DNA of 64,000 nt from Pyxicephalus adspersus (taxonomy: Eukaryota; Chordata; Amphibia; Anura; Pyxicephalidae). A model generated the notes under the pieces. That model saw only the letters and a list, made by a program, of their open reading frames with translations, was not told the origin of the DNA and ran no database searches. Shown in pieces: positions 46,040-58,025 of the stretch. The stretch covers positions 68,928,881 through 68,992,880 of the forward strand of contig NC_092862.1 in NCBI RefSeq assembly GCF_032062135.1. The letters run 5' to 3'. Position 1 is the first letter of the stretch. Every line of letters begins with the position of its first letter. Both the position numbers and the translations under genes were made by a program.

Positions 46040-49000
46040 TCCTTAGGACTGTAGATTATACACCTTAAATACACTATTTTTTAACTATACCCATTGAATC
46101 CATGGTCAATCTATGGTAAATATAAAGCATTATTTAGCCATGCATATTTTTCCATTGCTTGCTATACATGGCATACTGTTTCTTCTCATAGCTGATCATG
46201 TTTGAAACTTTCAAGTTGAAAGGCATGCATCAAAGCAATTTTGCATGTTCAAGCTTCTGTCATAAAATTGCAGCAACTTACCGGCTGTTTACAGACTGCA
46301 ATCTTCCTCTGTTCAGATGACACTGCCAGTGTTGTAACTAGGAATGTAGCAGATAGGGGGCTTGTGTCTGGGAGAAGGATCCTATTAGGGACTCAGTTAA
46401 AAAAATCTCAAACATAGAAAATATGTGCATGTGTGAAGATAACACATATCCCTCTGTTAGATTTGTTTGGCCGGGCTGTCCTCATTTGCCCTCTTTCATG
46501 ATTGGCTGAATGATGGCCCATGAGGCAGGCAGGGGTCTGGTTTTTGTCAAAATGCATTTTTTTTCAAGGCTCACAAAATCTGTTTGGCTGACTATGACAT
46601 TTATCACAGTCCATTGGCTGAGCTTTGCTGTACTGTCAGTGACATATGTCATGGAGATGTATGGCTTTATTTGTTCTCGGCTGAATAGCTGATGTTCTAG
46701 TGAATTTTGACACAGACCAAAAGCTTGACACCACTTAATTCTAGTTAGGAGGAAATGACTCTGAAATCTGTCTTAGGGTTAAAGAGTAATTATGTGATGA
46801 TGTAAAACAACATTGAAATTGTTATATTCATTGCTGCTACTACTTTTTTTTTCCTTACTAATCCTTACTAACTTACTAATAGACTGGTTCTGTCAGTACT
46901 CATGTACAGTGATAGTTAAAGGGTTGGAAAAGCTTTTACTTTAAACCAAGGTCCAGAGATTTTTAACCTAAAATATAATTTAATATTGAGGCAAGTAATT
47001 TACTGAAAATTCAAGGGGGTGCAGTAAAACTGATAGTTAAAGTTATTCTTCACCTATATTTAATAGCAAATGCTAGCCACAACACTGGTCCCTAGCAGTG
47101 AACTGATGGCTGTCCTGTCACCAGTCATTAATTTAGGGATATTTCATGTTTAGATAAATGACACGTGTTATCTAATTTCAGATTGTCAGTGCCAAAAAGA
47201 GAGGTAAGCAGGATGTAATAAATATTTTCTATAGGTTCTGTTGTTATGTGTCTGGATCCTACATCTCCTTTGGTACAGATTTCGGTACCAGTGTCTGAAG
47301 AAGGCAGAGATAAAACAAAAAGAAAAAAGTTATAAACAAATCCCCCCCCCCTAAGATTTCTAAATATGCCCTATTGGTACCTATGTGTTAAACTCAGCCC
47401 TGGCTGTTAATTTAGTGGCAAATGTCCAATACTTAAAAAATGTACATGCCATACTAAATAATAAACATAAGAGCTATGCATTTATTTAAATATTAACTAA
47501 AAAATTATGCTTTACATCTCTACTAAAACTTTTTTCGTTAGTTGCAACTGATGCTTCCTTTCAACTATGACTGTCCTTATCTTTCACTCCTTATGTACTT
47601 CTTATTGAAGCTGTTAAGCAAGCATTCCCGTAATACTGTGGTTATCATGCAGACAGGCCATGTTTATTCCTCTGTTTGCTTAAGCCTACTGAGGTTTGTA
47701 TTACAGAACTTTAAAACATAATTGAGCATCTCAACCTTTTGTTTAGCCAAGCCCTTGAAAAACTCATCTCAATTTGACTTTAATCTGGTAAAACCTTTTA
47801 AGTGAATTGCTAACCTGCTTGTAAGATATTACAAAATCACTGGGTTTCAATAACTCTTAACTATGCCTTTTTGGCTTCTGTCAAAAGAATTATTGATCCA
47901 AGCAATATTCACACACTGTAGCTACTGAAAACAGCAGTAAACACTGCAATGATTTTAAAACTGGAACACAGATTTTGCATATTGCTTACAGTGTACCGTG
48001 GGTAATAAAAATTCTTAAGTTATTGAGTAACTATGAACATTTGCAAACCCTAGACTAGTAGTAACATGTAATATTGGTCACTATCACAAAAATTGCATAT
48101 TGTTAATGATTGAAAACTTTAGAATTTATTATGGAAAACAAAGAAAATGGGGGTTATAATGTGTTTAATGCTTTTAAGCCTTTTTCTAAGGATAGTGAAG
48201 CATTTGTATCTGTACACACACACTAACTAGAGGGCTAAAGGGAAAACAGGCTGTAGAAAAACAGAATATTGTTATTTATACCTAAATCATGCAGTTATTT
48301 GTTTACCATATTTAAAAATAACCCATTAGCTGCAAAGATCACCACCATTGCATTCTCTGTTACAAGATGGTGACTGCAACATTTCAGTAGTTTAGTAGTA
48401 TTTACCACTTTAAAAGTGGAGAATGCCATAGAATGCTTCAATATAGAATAGATAGAGTAATGGTGTGTGTTTCAAGCACCAACCATGTCTGCCACTTTTT
48501 AAAACTGGCATTTGTGGTTGCAATGAAAGTCTATGCCCATTACAGTGTTTAAATTGGAGATAGCCAAGTGAAACACAAAGTTTTGATTAAAAGTAGTAGG
48601 TTATTGAAAGTACAAGTAGTAAACTTCATGCCATTTTATCAGGAAAACCTACACCTTTGAGGTATCTCCCAAGCATTGTATTTAAAATATTTTTGTCTTT
48701 ATAAATTTAGCCCCAAAGCCACATGAAAAGACTCTCCCTCTGATTAATAGCCTTTTTATTTTTCATTCTTTAACTTTTTGCATTGATACTTACATTGATA
48801 CAGTTGACAATTCTTAACTCCCTTTGGCTTTTCATAAGTAGTTTACCAAATAACCCTTAAAATGGGAATAATTAATTAGTCCACAAGACTAAGAAGAATC
48901 ATGTTTCCTTTGAATATGGCCTTTATCCGCTTCATGTTCTGTAGTACCAGTCTAAAAACAGTGCATAGAATTACATAACAGAATGAAAGAGTGAAAACTT

Positions 49001-49150
49001 ATCACCTGCTAGAGAATCACGTCTTTCCCCATTCTTGTATATCTCTAGAAGGATTCCCAGAAAACTAGAAAATTTGCCACTCACTCTTCACTCCTCACTG
49101 TTCTTTCCCCCGGACTCCCAACCTTCACTATCCACCTTCCCCCACCGTAC
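46040..49150. other. Unannotated stretch
   Basis: About 3.1 kb with no recognised gene. The frame at 46510-46692 lies in a somewhat less AT-rich patch with no known domain. A C run occurs near 47342-47351. Confidence 0.45.
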
Positions 49151-49159
49151 CATAAAACA

Positions 49160-49760
49160 CCAGAAAATCCCTTTTTAGTAAAATGGCTGTAATAACCACT
49201 TTATTGACACAATTCAAACTGTATATATTTAATTTACATATCAGTATAAATAACATAAATAAACAACTATATTACCAGTAACAAAAATACCAAAACAATT
49301 ACAATTACAGTTGCCTCAAACCTGAAACTCCCCCCATTGTGTGACCATAATCTTACTCCCTTTCAGGTTGCAAGTCTTTGGAGGCACCACAACACACCAT
49401 ATGGGAGAGGGGTGGTCACAACATCAACCTATGTTACCAGCTGCAAAGACCCCCCTGGCTTGAGAACAAGAACCCAACTCATAGACCCTTCAAAACCACC
49501 TTAAAGGTAGCCCCCTGTTTTGGCATCCAACACCTAAGATGGTTCTTCTTATGCCATAAAAGCCACTAAAAGGCACCCACCGAGGAACCCAATTGCACTC
49601 AATCCCTCAGAACCCTTCCACAAACTTAAATCCCCCATAAAAGAGTGGGCAGCAAATTCACTCCTTTTTTTTACTAACAATACCCCCACTTCCTCCTTAC
49701 CTCCTTTTTTAAATCCTAGCCTTTTAACTTATTCAACCTATTCCTTAGGTATCTTGATTA
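49160..49760 (-). repeat. Possible minus-strand retroposon 3' end
   Basis: On the minus strand, a less AT-rich block (49330-49700) leads into AT-rich sequence and an 'aataaa' signal (about 49203) followed by 'gtggttattacagccatttt'. This looks like a 3' end of a transcript or retroposon. No protein similarity is visible, so the class is unknown. Confidence 0.3.
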
Positions 49761-49909
49761 GTTAAAACAATAACAGAGTGCCTCATGAAAGAAAAGCTTG
49801 TGCATAACACAGAACTATCACTGTCAGTTTTCGTAGACTCCAGAAATAAAGGCATCCCTAAAAAGTAAAGGACCAATACTTCTCCCATCACCCATGCTGC
49901 CTATCTCTA

Positions 49910-49910
49910 C

Positions 49911-49950
<40 letters not shown>

Positions 49951-49951
49951 G
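49910..49951. repeat. (TA)n microsatellite
   Basis: About 40 bp of TA with one 'tg' interruption. Confidence 0.95.
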
Positions 49952-50023
49952 TTATGCTGACTGGTAAATATTATATAATTTATTTGAAGGGAAGTTTTGG
50001 ATTTAACATTTAGGAAAGATGCA

Positions 50024-50211
50024 ATGACCCCAATTCTTAAAGCTCTCCATGGCTGGTGAAGATACACTTTCATCAGTGATCCTGGGTGATCCAGCAAACA
50101 TGGAATGGATCTGTTCCAGGATTGAAAATATTTGCTAACAAACAGAAAATTACTTTTAATAAATCCACTCCCGGTTTGCTGGATCACGCTTTAATAAATC
50201 AGCTCCAATGT
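50024..50211. repeat. Hairpin MITE (GGCCTGATTTATTAAAG family)
   Basis: The left part, 'cttaaagctctccatggctg', leads to 'gggtgatccagcaaac', which is inverted on the right as 'gtttgctggatcac' followed by 'gctttaataaatcagctcc'. This is the same order as the copy at 6730-6985. The centre has 'aaaatatttgctaacaaac'. Non-coding. Confidence 0.7.
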
Positions 50212-50280
50212 CTCTTTTAAGTCAAGCACACATACTCCAGATTGTAACTTTATGTTTCAAAGGCTTTTAATAACAGGTAC

Positions 50281-50724
50281 TCAAAGCGGAAACAAAACCA
50301 AAGAACTTATATTCATCTTTCTTTCCACAGAGCCTCCGATTACTCAGGGTTTGTTTGGGTCCCACGCCAAGAGTGTAACTTCCCCGGGTGATATTAACTT
50401 CCTCCCTCTTTTTTCTTCTTCTGGCTATATCACCTGATCTGCGAAGGTGCAAGATCAGCATTTTTTTGCCATTGCAGTTATAAAGTGCCCCCTCTGTGCA
50501 TGTCCGAGATTGGGCATGCACAGAAGGAGCAGCCAGGAGCCTCCTAGGATGTGTGACATATGTATCCCAGGAGGCTTTGTGTTACCATAAATATAAAGAC
50601 AGAAGGGGGGAGGCTTCACCCTTTTTGTTAAAAAAATTAATAAAAAAAATAATTCCCAATCCTACATAAACATACACACCTTTTTTATGTACAGTAAAAA
50701 TTCTGGTGATAGGTCCACTTTAAG
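50281..50724. repeat. Dispersed repeat, CTTAAAG-ended family (copy B)
   Basis: The right end, 'ggtccactttaag', is an inverted match to the eroded left start 'tcaaagcgga'. The interior holds an inverted pair of 'gtgcatgtccgag' and 'gggcatgcac', then 'ggagcctcctagga' and 'tcccaggaggct'. Shares its layout with 15300-15570. The small frames on both strands (50252-50521) are not genes. Confidence 0.55.
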
Positions 50725-50729
50725 AAGAC

Positions 50730-51255
50730 TACAAAAATTATTTAACAGTCTTTGAGTGCAGTATTATAACTGCATTGTTTCTAGTTGTCTAGTTTGTTTC
50801 TATTGGAAAGTATTAACAGTCCTAATATTTTTTTTTTAATTTTTAGTTGTGGAATAATGGGTAAGGCTTTGAACTTATTTTGGGCTTTTATTTTATTTTC
50901 TCAACCCCCCTACTTGGAAACAATTATCTTACTTTCTACCTTTGCCATCTGTACAGAGGGCAAGGAAAGGAAACAGCTGTAAAACAGATCTATTCAATAG
51001 AGTAAGGATGCTGTTGATGTGTGTGTACATAAAAGATAAATAGTAACAAAAACGACTAATTCCCTTTTAATTTAACACTACAAAATACATAACAATAGTT
51101 TAACATTGAGAAGATCTAGGAATAATTGGACAAAAAATGTGATAAAAGCATTTGGATCAAATGGCACACACCGTTATATCCTCAAATAGCGTGATTTTTC
51201 ATTTATTTATTTTAACTTTTTTCTAATTTTAAACCTATTTATTAACTGACAATTC
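50730..51255. other. Unannotated stretch
   Basis: AT-rich; no gene or repeat recognised. Confidence 0.5.
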
Positions 51256-51258
51256 AGT

Positions 51259-51315
51259 GGGCCTGTTTTTTTTTTAAAGCTCTCCAGCCTTGAAGTGCTC
51301 TAATAAATAAGGCCC
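51259..51315. repeat. Minimal hairpin MITE (GGCCTGATTTATTAAAG family)
   Basis: Only 57 bp: 'gggcctg', a T run, 'taaagctctccagccttgaa', then 'gctctaataaataaggccc'. The two halves are inverted copies of the family terminus folded directly on each other. An extreme internal-deletion derivative. Confidence 0.7.
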
Positions 51316-51319
51316 AATT

Positions 51320-51915
51320 AATTAGTTAAATGTGAATATAGCAGTAAACCAAATGCCAAAGACAGGAGTTATTGGGTTTTGATTTTATTTTAATCCGGAA
51401 AATCTGTTCAGTTGTACCTCTCTTGTACATTCAACATGTAGTAGAGTTCAGTTACTCACATATGTTTTTATTCTGTCTTCCCAATTTAATTCTGAGTCAC
51501 AATACCTCCAACAGCCAATTCACCATGTTTTTCTTTACGTTTGTTCAGTGATCATGAAACTGCAATCTGCACCACTCTTTATAGACTCATACTGCTGCTC
51601 ACCCACTTTCACTATCTTTTTTTGCAAAAGCACACCCAGCCTGTATGGAGAATGTAGAAAGTTGCTGACAACATCCACAGGCAGTATTACCCAAGAAGAC
51701 ACTATATTAGTGTCTAATACAACAGCTTTTCAAAACATTGGGATGATTGACTTACTCTGACACATTTAAAAACATTTTCCTACACAATATGACTTTTAAT
51801 TTGCTGGAAAACCAATTGCATTTAATTTGTTTTATTTTTTGGGACATGTTCCTGCATGTGTCCTCAACCTCCCAACAATTTAGATGACAATAATATGTTT
51901 AGAGACTTTGCAAAT
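51320..51915. other. Unannotated stretch
   Basis: No gene recognised; the frame at 51548-51760 lacks a known domain. Confidence 0.5.
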
Positions 51916-51922
51916 ACTTTAA

Positions 51923-52910
51923 CCTCCCAACCGCTAACCCCGTACTTTTCCGTGCAAAAAATATTTGCAACTATCGATAACCCCGTACTTTTCCGACTAT
52001 ATTAAAATCCCACTTACCTGGTCCCGCTGTGCTCATCCAGGGTCGGGTCCGTGTTCCAGCGTTGGGTCCATGTTCCAGCGTCGTCCTCCAGCGTTGATCT
52101 CCCTCTCCAGCGTCGGGTGCCGTCTCCTATACCAGCAGGACTGGTAAGATGCCGGCCGGCTTCTTACCTGGTCCCGCTGATCATCCCACATCGTTCTCTG
52201 TCCAGCGTCGGGTGTTTCTAACACAGGAAGCCAGTCGGCTTTTTTTTTCTCCGCCGGCCGGCTTCTTGTGCATGCGTGATGACGTTGGCGCGTGTGCGGA
52301 AAATTCAAATTCAAACTCATTCATTCATTTTGTATTGGATTGAATACAAACTCCTGTATCCAATCCAATCCAAAATAATAGAAAATATATTTATGTGGTT
52401 TTGTCTATAGGTATGTGACGGACACTAGGGAGGTGTTTTAGAAAAATATATTACTGTACATTATACCGAATTATCGCATTATCGGTATTGGATTGAATAC
52501 AAAGTCCTGTATCCAATCCAAAATAATAGAAAATATATTTATGTGGTTTTGTCTATAGGTATGTGACAGACACTAGGGAGGTGTTTTAGAAAAATATATT
52601 ACTATACATTATACCGAATTATCGCATTATCGGTATTGGATTGAATACAAAGTCCTGTATCCAATCCAATACAAAATAATACAAAATATATTTGTGGTTT
52701 TGTCTATAGGTATGTGACGGACACTAGGGAGGTGATTTAGAAAAATATTGATTGTGTGTTTCAAACATTTTTTATATTCATTATATCTACTAGACCCCTA
52801 TTCAGACATATTTCTGTAAGTTACAGGTCTACAATTTAAAAAAAAAATTTCATGAAAACCTGTAACGCTTTTGGTACAGAAATCTAGACATCAGTGTAAC
52901 GCTCAGGTGG
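51923..52910. mobile_element. TTAA-flanked piggyBac-like non-autonomous element (copy 2, inverted)
   Basis: A 988-bp element flanked by TTAA (51919-51922, 52911-52914). It is the reverse-complement relative of copy 1: its right part, read on the minus strand, gives 'tctagatttctgtaccaaaa' and 'gacctgtaacttac' as in copy 1. The left end, 'cctcccaaccgctaacccc', is more diverged and carries two 'ccccgtacttttccg' sub-repeats. A GC-rich middle holds 'gccggccggcttctt' pieces and repeated 'ccagcgt' strings. Unlike copy 1, it has a ~150-bp segment present three times (52332-52750). Frames on both strands (51965-52343) are not genes. Confidence 0.85.
52332..52750. repeat. Tandem triplication of a ~150-bp unit
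   Basis: Units begin 'gtattggattgaatacaaa' at 52332, 52485 and 52633 (spacings 153 and 148 bp); the third is partial. Each unit carries an internal inverted pair, 'gtattggattg' and 'caatccaa', and then 'gacactagggaggtg'. Units are near-identical by eye, differing by small indels and substitutions. Confidence 0.9.
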
Positions 52911-52919
52911 TTAAACTAG

Positions 52920-54360
52920 GTGAAGAAAACAGCCTCCAAAAAACATTAATGCTTAAATTTCCCAATATCCCTCTGTCAGGCCCAGTGATGTCCACAACAG
53001 AAAAAAGACTAAAACCCAGCAGTAAGGTGATTTGTTTTTATGGGGGTTGGGGAGATTGTATACAGAAAATAGACAATATATGTGACAATAATTACAAACA
53101 TACTAACACATAAGATTGGTAGATAAGATTGATATTATTTTAATAATATATGAATAACTTTATTTAAAAACCAAAAGCATTACACAAGACCCAAAATAAC
53201 CAAGTACTGCTAATCAAATTCAAACAACCAATAGCTCAGCCAATATGGCTCAAGCCAACCAAATCAAGCAATTGTATTATAAACTGTCCCCTATTTAAAG
53301 AAGGCATGCAAACCATAGTCAAGAAAAGGGAAGATAGAATGAACTGTGGATATGTTGCTGATTGATGATAATGCCGGTATTTTCATGTTTTATGAGCAGT
53401 TGAAGACATTTAAAAAAAAATCAAATATTTGGAGGACCATTTGTCAGGATCAAGCATGAAGGAGCAGTTTTGCTTCTGTTAGGTAAGTGATAAAAAAGCA
53501 ACAGATGGTTCCCACTGACCAAAAACCCCAAATTCTGCCACCCCCTAGGGGCACTGCAACAATATGGTGCACCCCCTCCCCCCTTATTTATAATTGTCAC
53601 CCAATGCGTTTTACTTTTGGAAATCAGCTTTGAAATTCAACATATAAGAATGTGAAAACACAGGTGATTCATTTTTCTTAATAGGGAAAATGTAAAATCA
53701 ATACATTTCTTCTATGACAGCATTAACACATCCTTGATAATGTAATACAAGTTTTTTTTTCATCTCTCATACGCATTGTTGTTTTGCCTTTTTAGACATT
53801 CTACTGTATAAACATGCTGTAACAAGTAATTTTAAAATTTAATTCCTTTGAATTTTTTGTACCTAACAGTTTACTTTTGTGTTGATTTACATTGATACTG
53901 CAATGTTTTGAGATTTGTAACATTATATTATACTAAAATCTGAGATGGAAAAACAATAATGTCTGTAACTGAATGCATATACCTAAAATATTATTGAAAG
54001 AACAAACTTAGGCGTTAACAATTCTGAAATTTTCCATGAATTGCAGAGATCCCCAGTAATAAATAATCTCTTACTAAAATTCATAGAGTATATGAAGGCC
54101 ACTCAAAATCAATGAATATTATTGCTTGTAATTTGTACTAAATGATACTAGTTTTACAGGTGAGTCTGTATGGTTTTCAAATTGTATACAATTTGATAAA
54201 TGAGTCTATTTGGATATAATTCCAAATATGTAATTTGAAATGTTCCTATTAAATTATAATAATAAAAATAGTATATAATGGAAGTAATATGTGTCTTTTT
54301 TAAATCTTTTTTAATGGATCATGTAAACCAGTAAATTATTTAGAAATTATTTTTCTTTAT
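52920..54360. other. Unannotated stretch
   Basis: AT-rich; no gene or repeat recognised. Confidence 0.5.
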
Positions 54361-54379
54361 AGTTATTTGTTAACTAAAA

Positions 54380-54560
54380 ACCAATGGGATAAATCTCAGA
54401 AATCATTTACTAAGCAGGGAAGCGGGGTTATATCTGTCTATGTGAAACGGCCTAGGCAATCACAGGGATGCACGAGCAAGCATAACTTTTGCAATCATTA
54501 TTCTCGGCTCACTATCATTGCAACTCTAGTAAACCAGGCCAGTACATCAATTTCTTTTGC
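54380..54560. repeat. Possible MITE related to the hairpin family
   Basis: Less AT-rich block between 'catttactaagcagggaagc' and 'ctctagtaaaccaggcc'. The latter, inverted, reads 'ggcctggtttactagag', resembling the end of the hairpin MITEs. The frame across it (54367-54594) is therefore probably repeat-derived. Confidence 0.35.
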
Positions 54561-54599
54561 TGCAAAGACCTTTCTACAAACAGTTTTAACATGATTACT

Positions 54600-55345
54600 T
54601 GTAAAAAAAACTTGTCACTTTATTTTTAGGCACAAAATTAATTTAGCTTGATTTAGCTTCATTTTTCCATACCATGTTTTTACCCTGTAATTTCCTTATT
54701 CTTTTGCTGCTTAATGAAAAGGTCCAATCAGTAGCACATTCATTAGTGCTTTTGCAATGCATATTTGTAGAAGAAAATGTTATTTTCAAATGTCTACAGA
54801 TTTATATCCACAGCAAAAGGCTAATGGTCAGTCCACATACAGACATTAGAACATTTTCTTTACAAAGTTAAATATATATTTAGGGTTCTCTTGTACAAAT
54901 GTTACATAGTAAAAGTATACAATATATTTACTGCACAATTTGTAGATAAATATCATTATTATTGAAATAAAAATAAAAAAAATAATGTTATATTTTACTG
55001 AATAAAGGTACAACAATATGTATATTATTAGAGTAGGACCACTATGGGTCATGAATTCAGAAACCAAAATTAGAATAAAAATGTTTTTGGTTAAAAATGT
55101 CAGATCCTGCATGTATTCACATCTGTACACGTTTACTGGTGATTGTTCCTCTAAAGTTAACTTCTATGTTTTTGAAATTTAATCTACACTTTGCCCTCTT
55201 CCCCATCAGACCTGCCCCACATATACTGAATTTACTTGCCGCATTGTGAATCTTATTTCATGAACACTGTCGTCTTTGCTCCTGATTTGGTAGACAACAA
55301 AATTTAAAAGAAATGTAGGTTAAAACAAGTAGTAAAATACTACAG
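54600..55345. other. Unannotated stretch
   Basis: Strongly AT-rich; no gene or repeat recognised. Confidence 0.5.
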
Positions 55346-55355
55346 TACTACAGTA

Positions 55356-55844
55356 CAGGTAGTCCCCGAATTAAGAAAATTGCAACATATGGCCTCCCAG
55401 ATACGAACAGGGCTTCCCTGCTCCCTCACGTGCAGGACTGAGGCTGGATGGGAGGAGGGGGCGGTTCGCATGACTTGCAGAAGAAATCTTTTGCTAAGCA
55501 CAGCTGAGGTTGTGGGTGATCTTAAGACTGAGCTGATCTGTAGCATCTTGTAACTCTTTAATGACCAAGAAAAACTTTGTAGCTGTTTCTTTTTGCATAT
55601 CAAAGTACAGCTTGCTCCAGAAAGTAATGAATCTCTAGTCTCCTTTTTTTTTGCTTTGTTTGTGATTAACTCACAGTGAGGGTTTTATACAGTAACTGGC
55701 ACCATGCTGCCTAATATTATGTTGAGACAAACATCTGTCCTAATTGCATTTATTAAAATAATGTAACTTTTCTGACTTACATACAAATTCAACTTAAGAA
55801 CAAACTTACAGTCCCTATCTCATATGTCACCTGGGGACTACCTG
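55356..55844. mobile_element. Tigger/pogo-like MITE with TA target site
   Basis: A 489-bp element with perfect 12-bp terminal inverted repeats, 'caggtagtcccc' and its complement, flanked by TA on both sides (55354-55355, 55845-55846). The CAGGTAGTCCCC end is characteristic of Tigger-type Tc1/mariner elements. Subterminal 'aacttaagaacaaacttaca' is typical too. No transposase remains; the minus-strand frame at 55340-55603 runs past the end and is not a gene. Confidence 0.88.
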
Positions 55845-55849
55845 TACCC

Positions 55850-56604
55850 AAATGGGGATAATACTCCAGCAGACGGTTCACATGACTATTGGTGAGAAAC
55901 ACAAAAACCTGTATTATACTGTAGCTCACTTTCCAAATACCTAGTAAAATCCCAGGATGCTAAGAGTTTTAGATGTGAGATAGGTATTAATAAGCCCTAG
56001 GGGGCACGGTTCTCTACATTTGTAATGCTGTTTAAAAAGTTTTTATTTTACCAGTTATTAGCTGGCTACTGTTGTCCCTGCCTAATGACTTGCTGGATTG
56101 ACAGCACTGCCTCAGCAAACATTCTTTCTGCTCTGTGGTTTCTTGGCTTCCAGTCAGTCTGAGCTGGATTTTCTAGGTTCTGGTCAGTGTAATTTGCATG
56201 TGATACCCCAGATATTACTCGTTAAGTTTTGTGTCAGGTGCACCCCTTTTATCTGTGTCACCCTTGCCACTTTCCCAAGTCTGTCATAAGAATGAACTAC
56301 CAACAGGGTCTTCATCAACAGTTTTTACTATGATAAATATAGCAAGGCATCACACTTCACAGACCCCTACTCTATTTTGCTTATATGGCATTGCTTATTT
56401 TCTGCTGCTGAACTCCTATTAGTCTGAGCCAGAGGTTCTATTTAGGGTACACATGATAAAGAAAATAGATATCCTAGTTCTTTCATTGTTACTTGACAAT
56501 TAGAGCAAAGAAGTAGCAATGCCTGAGACATGGTGATTTTAGATCATTTATGAGGGAATTTTGAAGAATGGGTCTACAGTGATCATAATATACATAATTC
56601 CTTT
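55850..56604. other. Unannotated stretch
   Basis: No gene recognised. The frames at 56098-56289 and 56231-56422 overlap each other and have no domain. It ends at the L1 target site. Confidence 0.45.
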
Positions 56605-56979
56605 AAAAAATGTTGGATAGAGAGGTATAGGACAGATGCTTGGATCCGGCAGATGTTAATGCCCTGAACTGGCTCCACACCACGCCAGGACAAACGAGGC
56701 TCCAGCAAGCTCACCGCACCAGCAGTGAACCGGTCATTTGAAGCTCTCTGAAAATGAACAGTACAGCGGGAGTACGGAGGAGGAGAAGCCCCGATGCCAA
56801 CACGGGGTAAGCACCGGCAAGCCTGGGGAGCAATGCAAGTGGTGGCAGCATGCAGAGCAAAAAAGATAGTGCACTTTCTCCCTCCTATGCATCAGAGGAG
56901 GAGAGAAGGCTCCAGAAAGTATAATTGACCTTAATACAAGTCACAGCCCTTTTTTTAGGAGTTATGCCCTGAGATACCT

Positions 56980-57432
56980 GCAGTAAGCTTAGAGTTGGAC
57001 CAGGTTCACCGTATATCTACAAAACCAAAATCAGAAGGCTCACCAAGATATATTGTGGTCAAACTACACTAATGTTGTGTTAAAGAGATACCAATGAAGG
57101 CAGCTAGGGCGAAAGAGCCCTTATCTTTTCAAGAACATAACTACCAGTTATTTACAGATTTGGCACCTGCAACAATATTCCGTCACAGAAAACTGAAACT
57201 TTTTTACAGATATTACAGCAACAACAGATTCCATATAGATGGAGCTTACCCTTTAAACTGCTCTTCTCATATGGGGACAAAATTCAAGCTGTTTCTTCAC
57301 CAGGGGAGGCTAAATAATGCTTTCAAATATTGGGCATGTTGGATAATACTCAATTGGAAAAATCAAAAGCTGCAGAAGTCCTGGTTCCCATACAACTCAA
57401 ACAACGGGTCTCCAGCAACAAAAGGGGACTGA
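56980..57432 (+). pseudogene. L1 ORF1 remnant (RNA-binding protein, C-terminal part)
   Basis: Conserved blocks run in one frame: 'LELDQVHRI' (end of the RRM-like part), 'SPRYIVVKLH', a stop codon, then 'MKAARAKEPLSFQEHNYQLF', 'LAPATIF' and a divergent C-terminal domain. L1 ORF1 protein is a trimeric RNA chaperone with a coiled coil, an RRM and this C-terminal domain. Here the coiled coil and most of the RRM are missing and the frame is interrupted by the TAA after 'VKLH'. Confidence 0.8.
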
Positions 57433-58025
57433 GGAACATAAGACTGTAGCTTCACTTTAACGCCTGAAACTTTCTCAGAGTAGTACCTGAATATTTTTAT
57501 TGAGCAAATGTTTGTTCTAGGAATGTTTCTTTCTCTCTTTTTTCATACATGTTCCACTTTTTTAATTGGAACTATGCCTTCCATAAATGAATAATGGTTG
57601 ATCTATTATGGGTGATTGAGGCCCTATTACAATTGAAATAATGATAATTGTATATATAGGTTTTATAAGGCAAGGTACAAATAGTTGGTTGGTCATTGCA
57701 TCCCCCTATAGACACTAGAATATACCCTCATTTTTAGGGGGAGAGGTCCAGTGTTGTATTGGGGGTGCCAGAAAGATTTCTGTCTCCCTTTGTAAGCACT
57801 AATTGGTTACAATATCAAGTAGAGAGGATGTGGGGTGTGAGTAGGTTCCAATTCCACATTATTGGGGAATATGTGCAGCATATGGCGTTTTGTGTGTCTT
57901 GTGTGGTGTTGGTTTCCCCCGTCTTGGTTCTGTCTTTTCTCTATTGTTTCTAGTGTTTGGTAGGCAACCCAGGGTACAGATATTGATGATAGAACCCATT
58001 GATAATGACATGAAAATATAATAAA

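Noticed and set aside
51965..52343. Frames of 60-95 codons on both strands
   Set aside because: Inside the TTAA-flanked non-autonomous element; composition follows its GC-rich repeats.
54367..54594. 75-codon frame after a T-rich tract ending in 'tatag', looking like an exon
   Set aside because: The block ends with 'ctctagtaaaccaggcc', similar to hairpin MITE termini, so it is more likely repeat-derived; no domain recognised.
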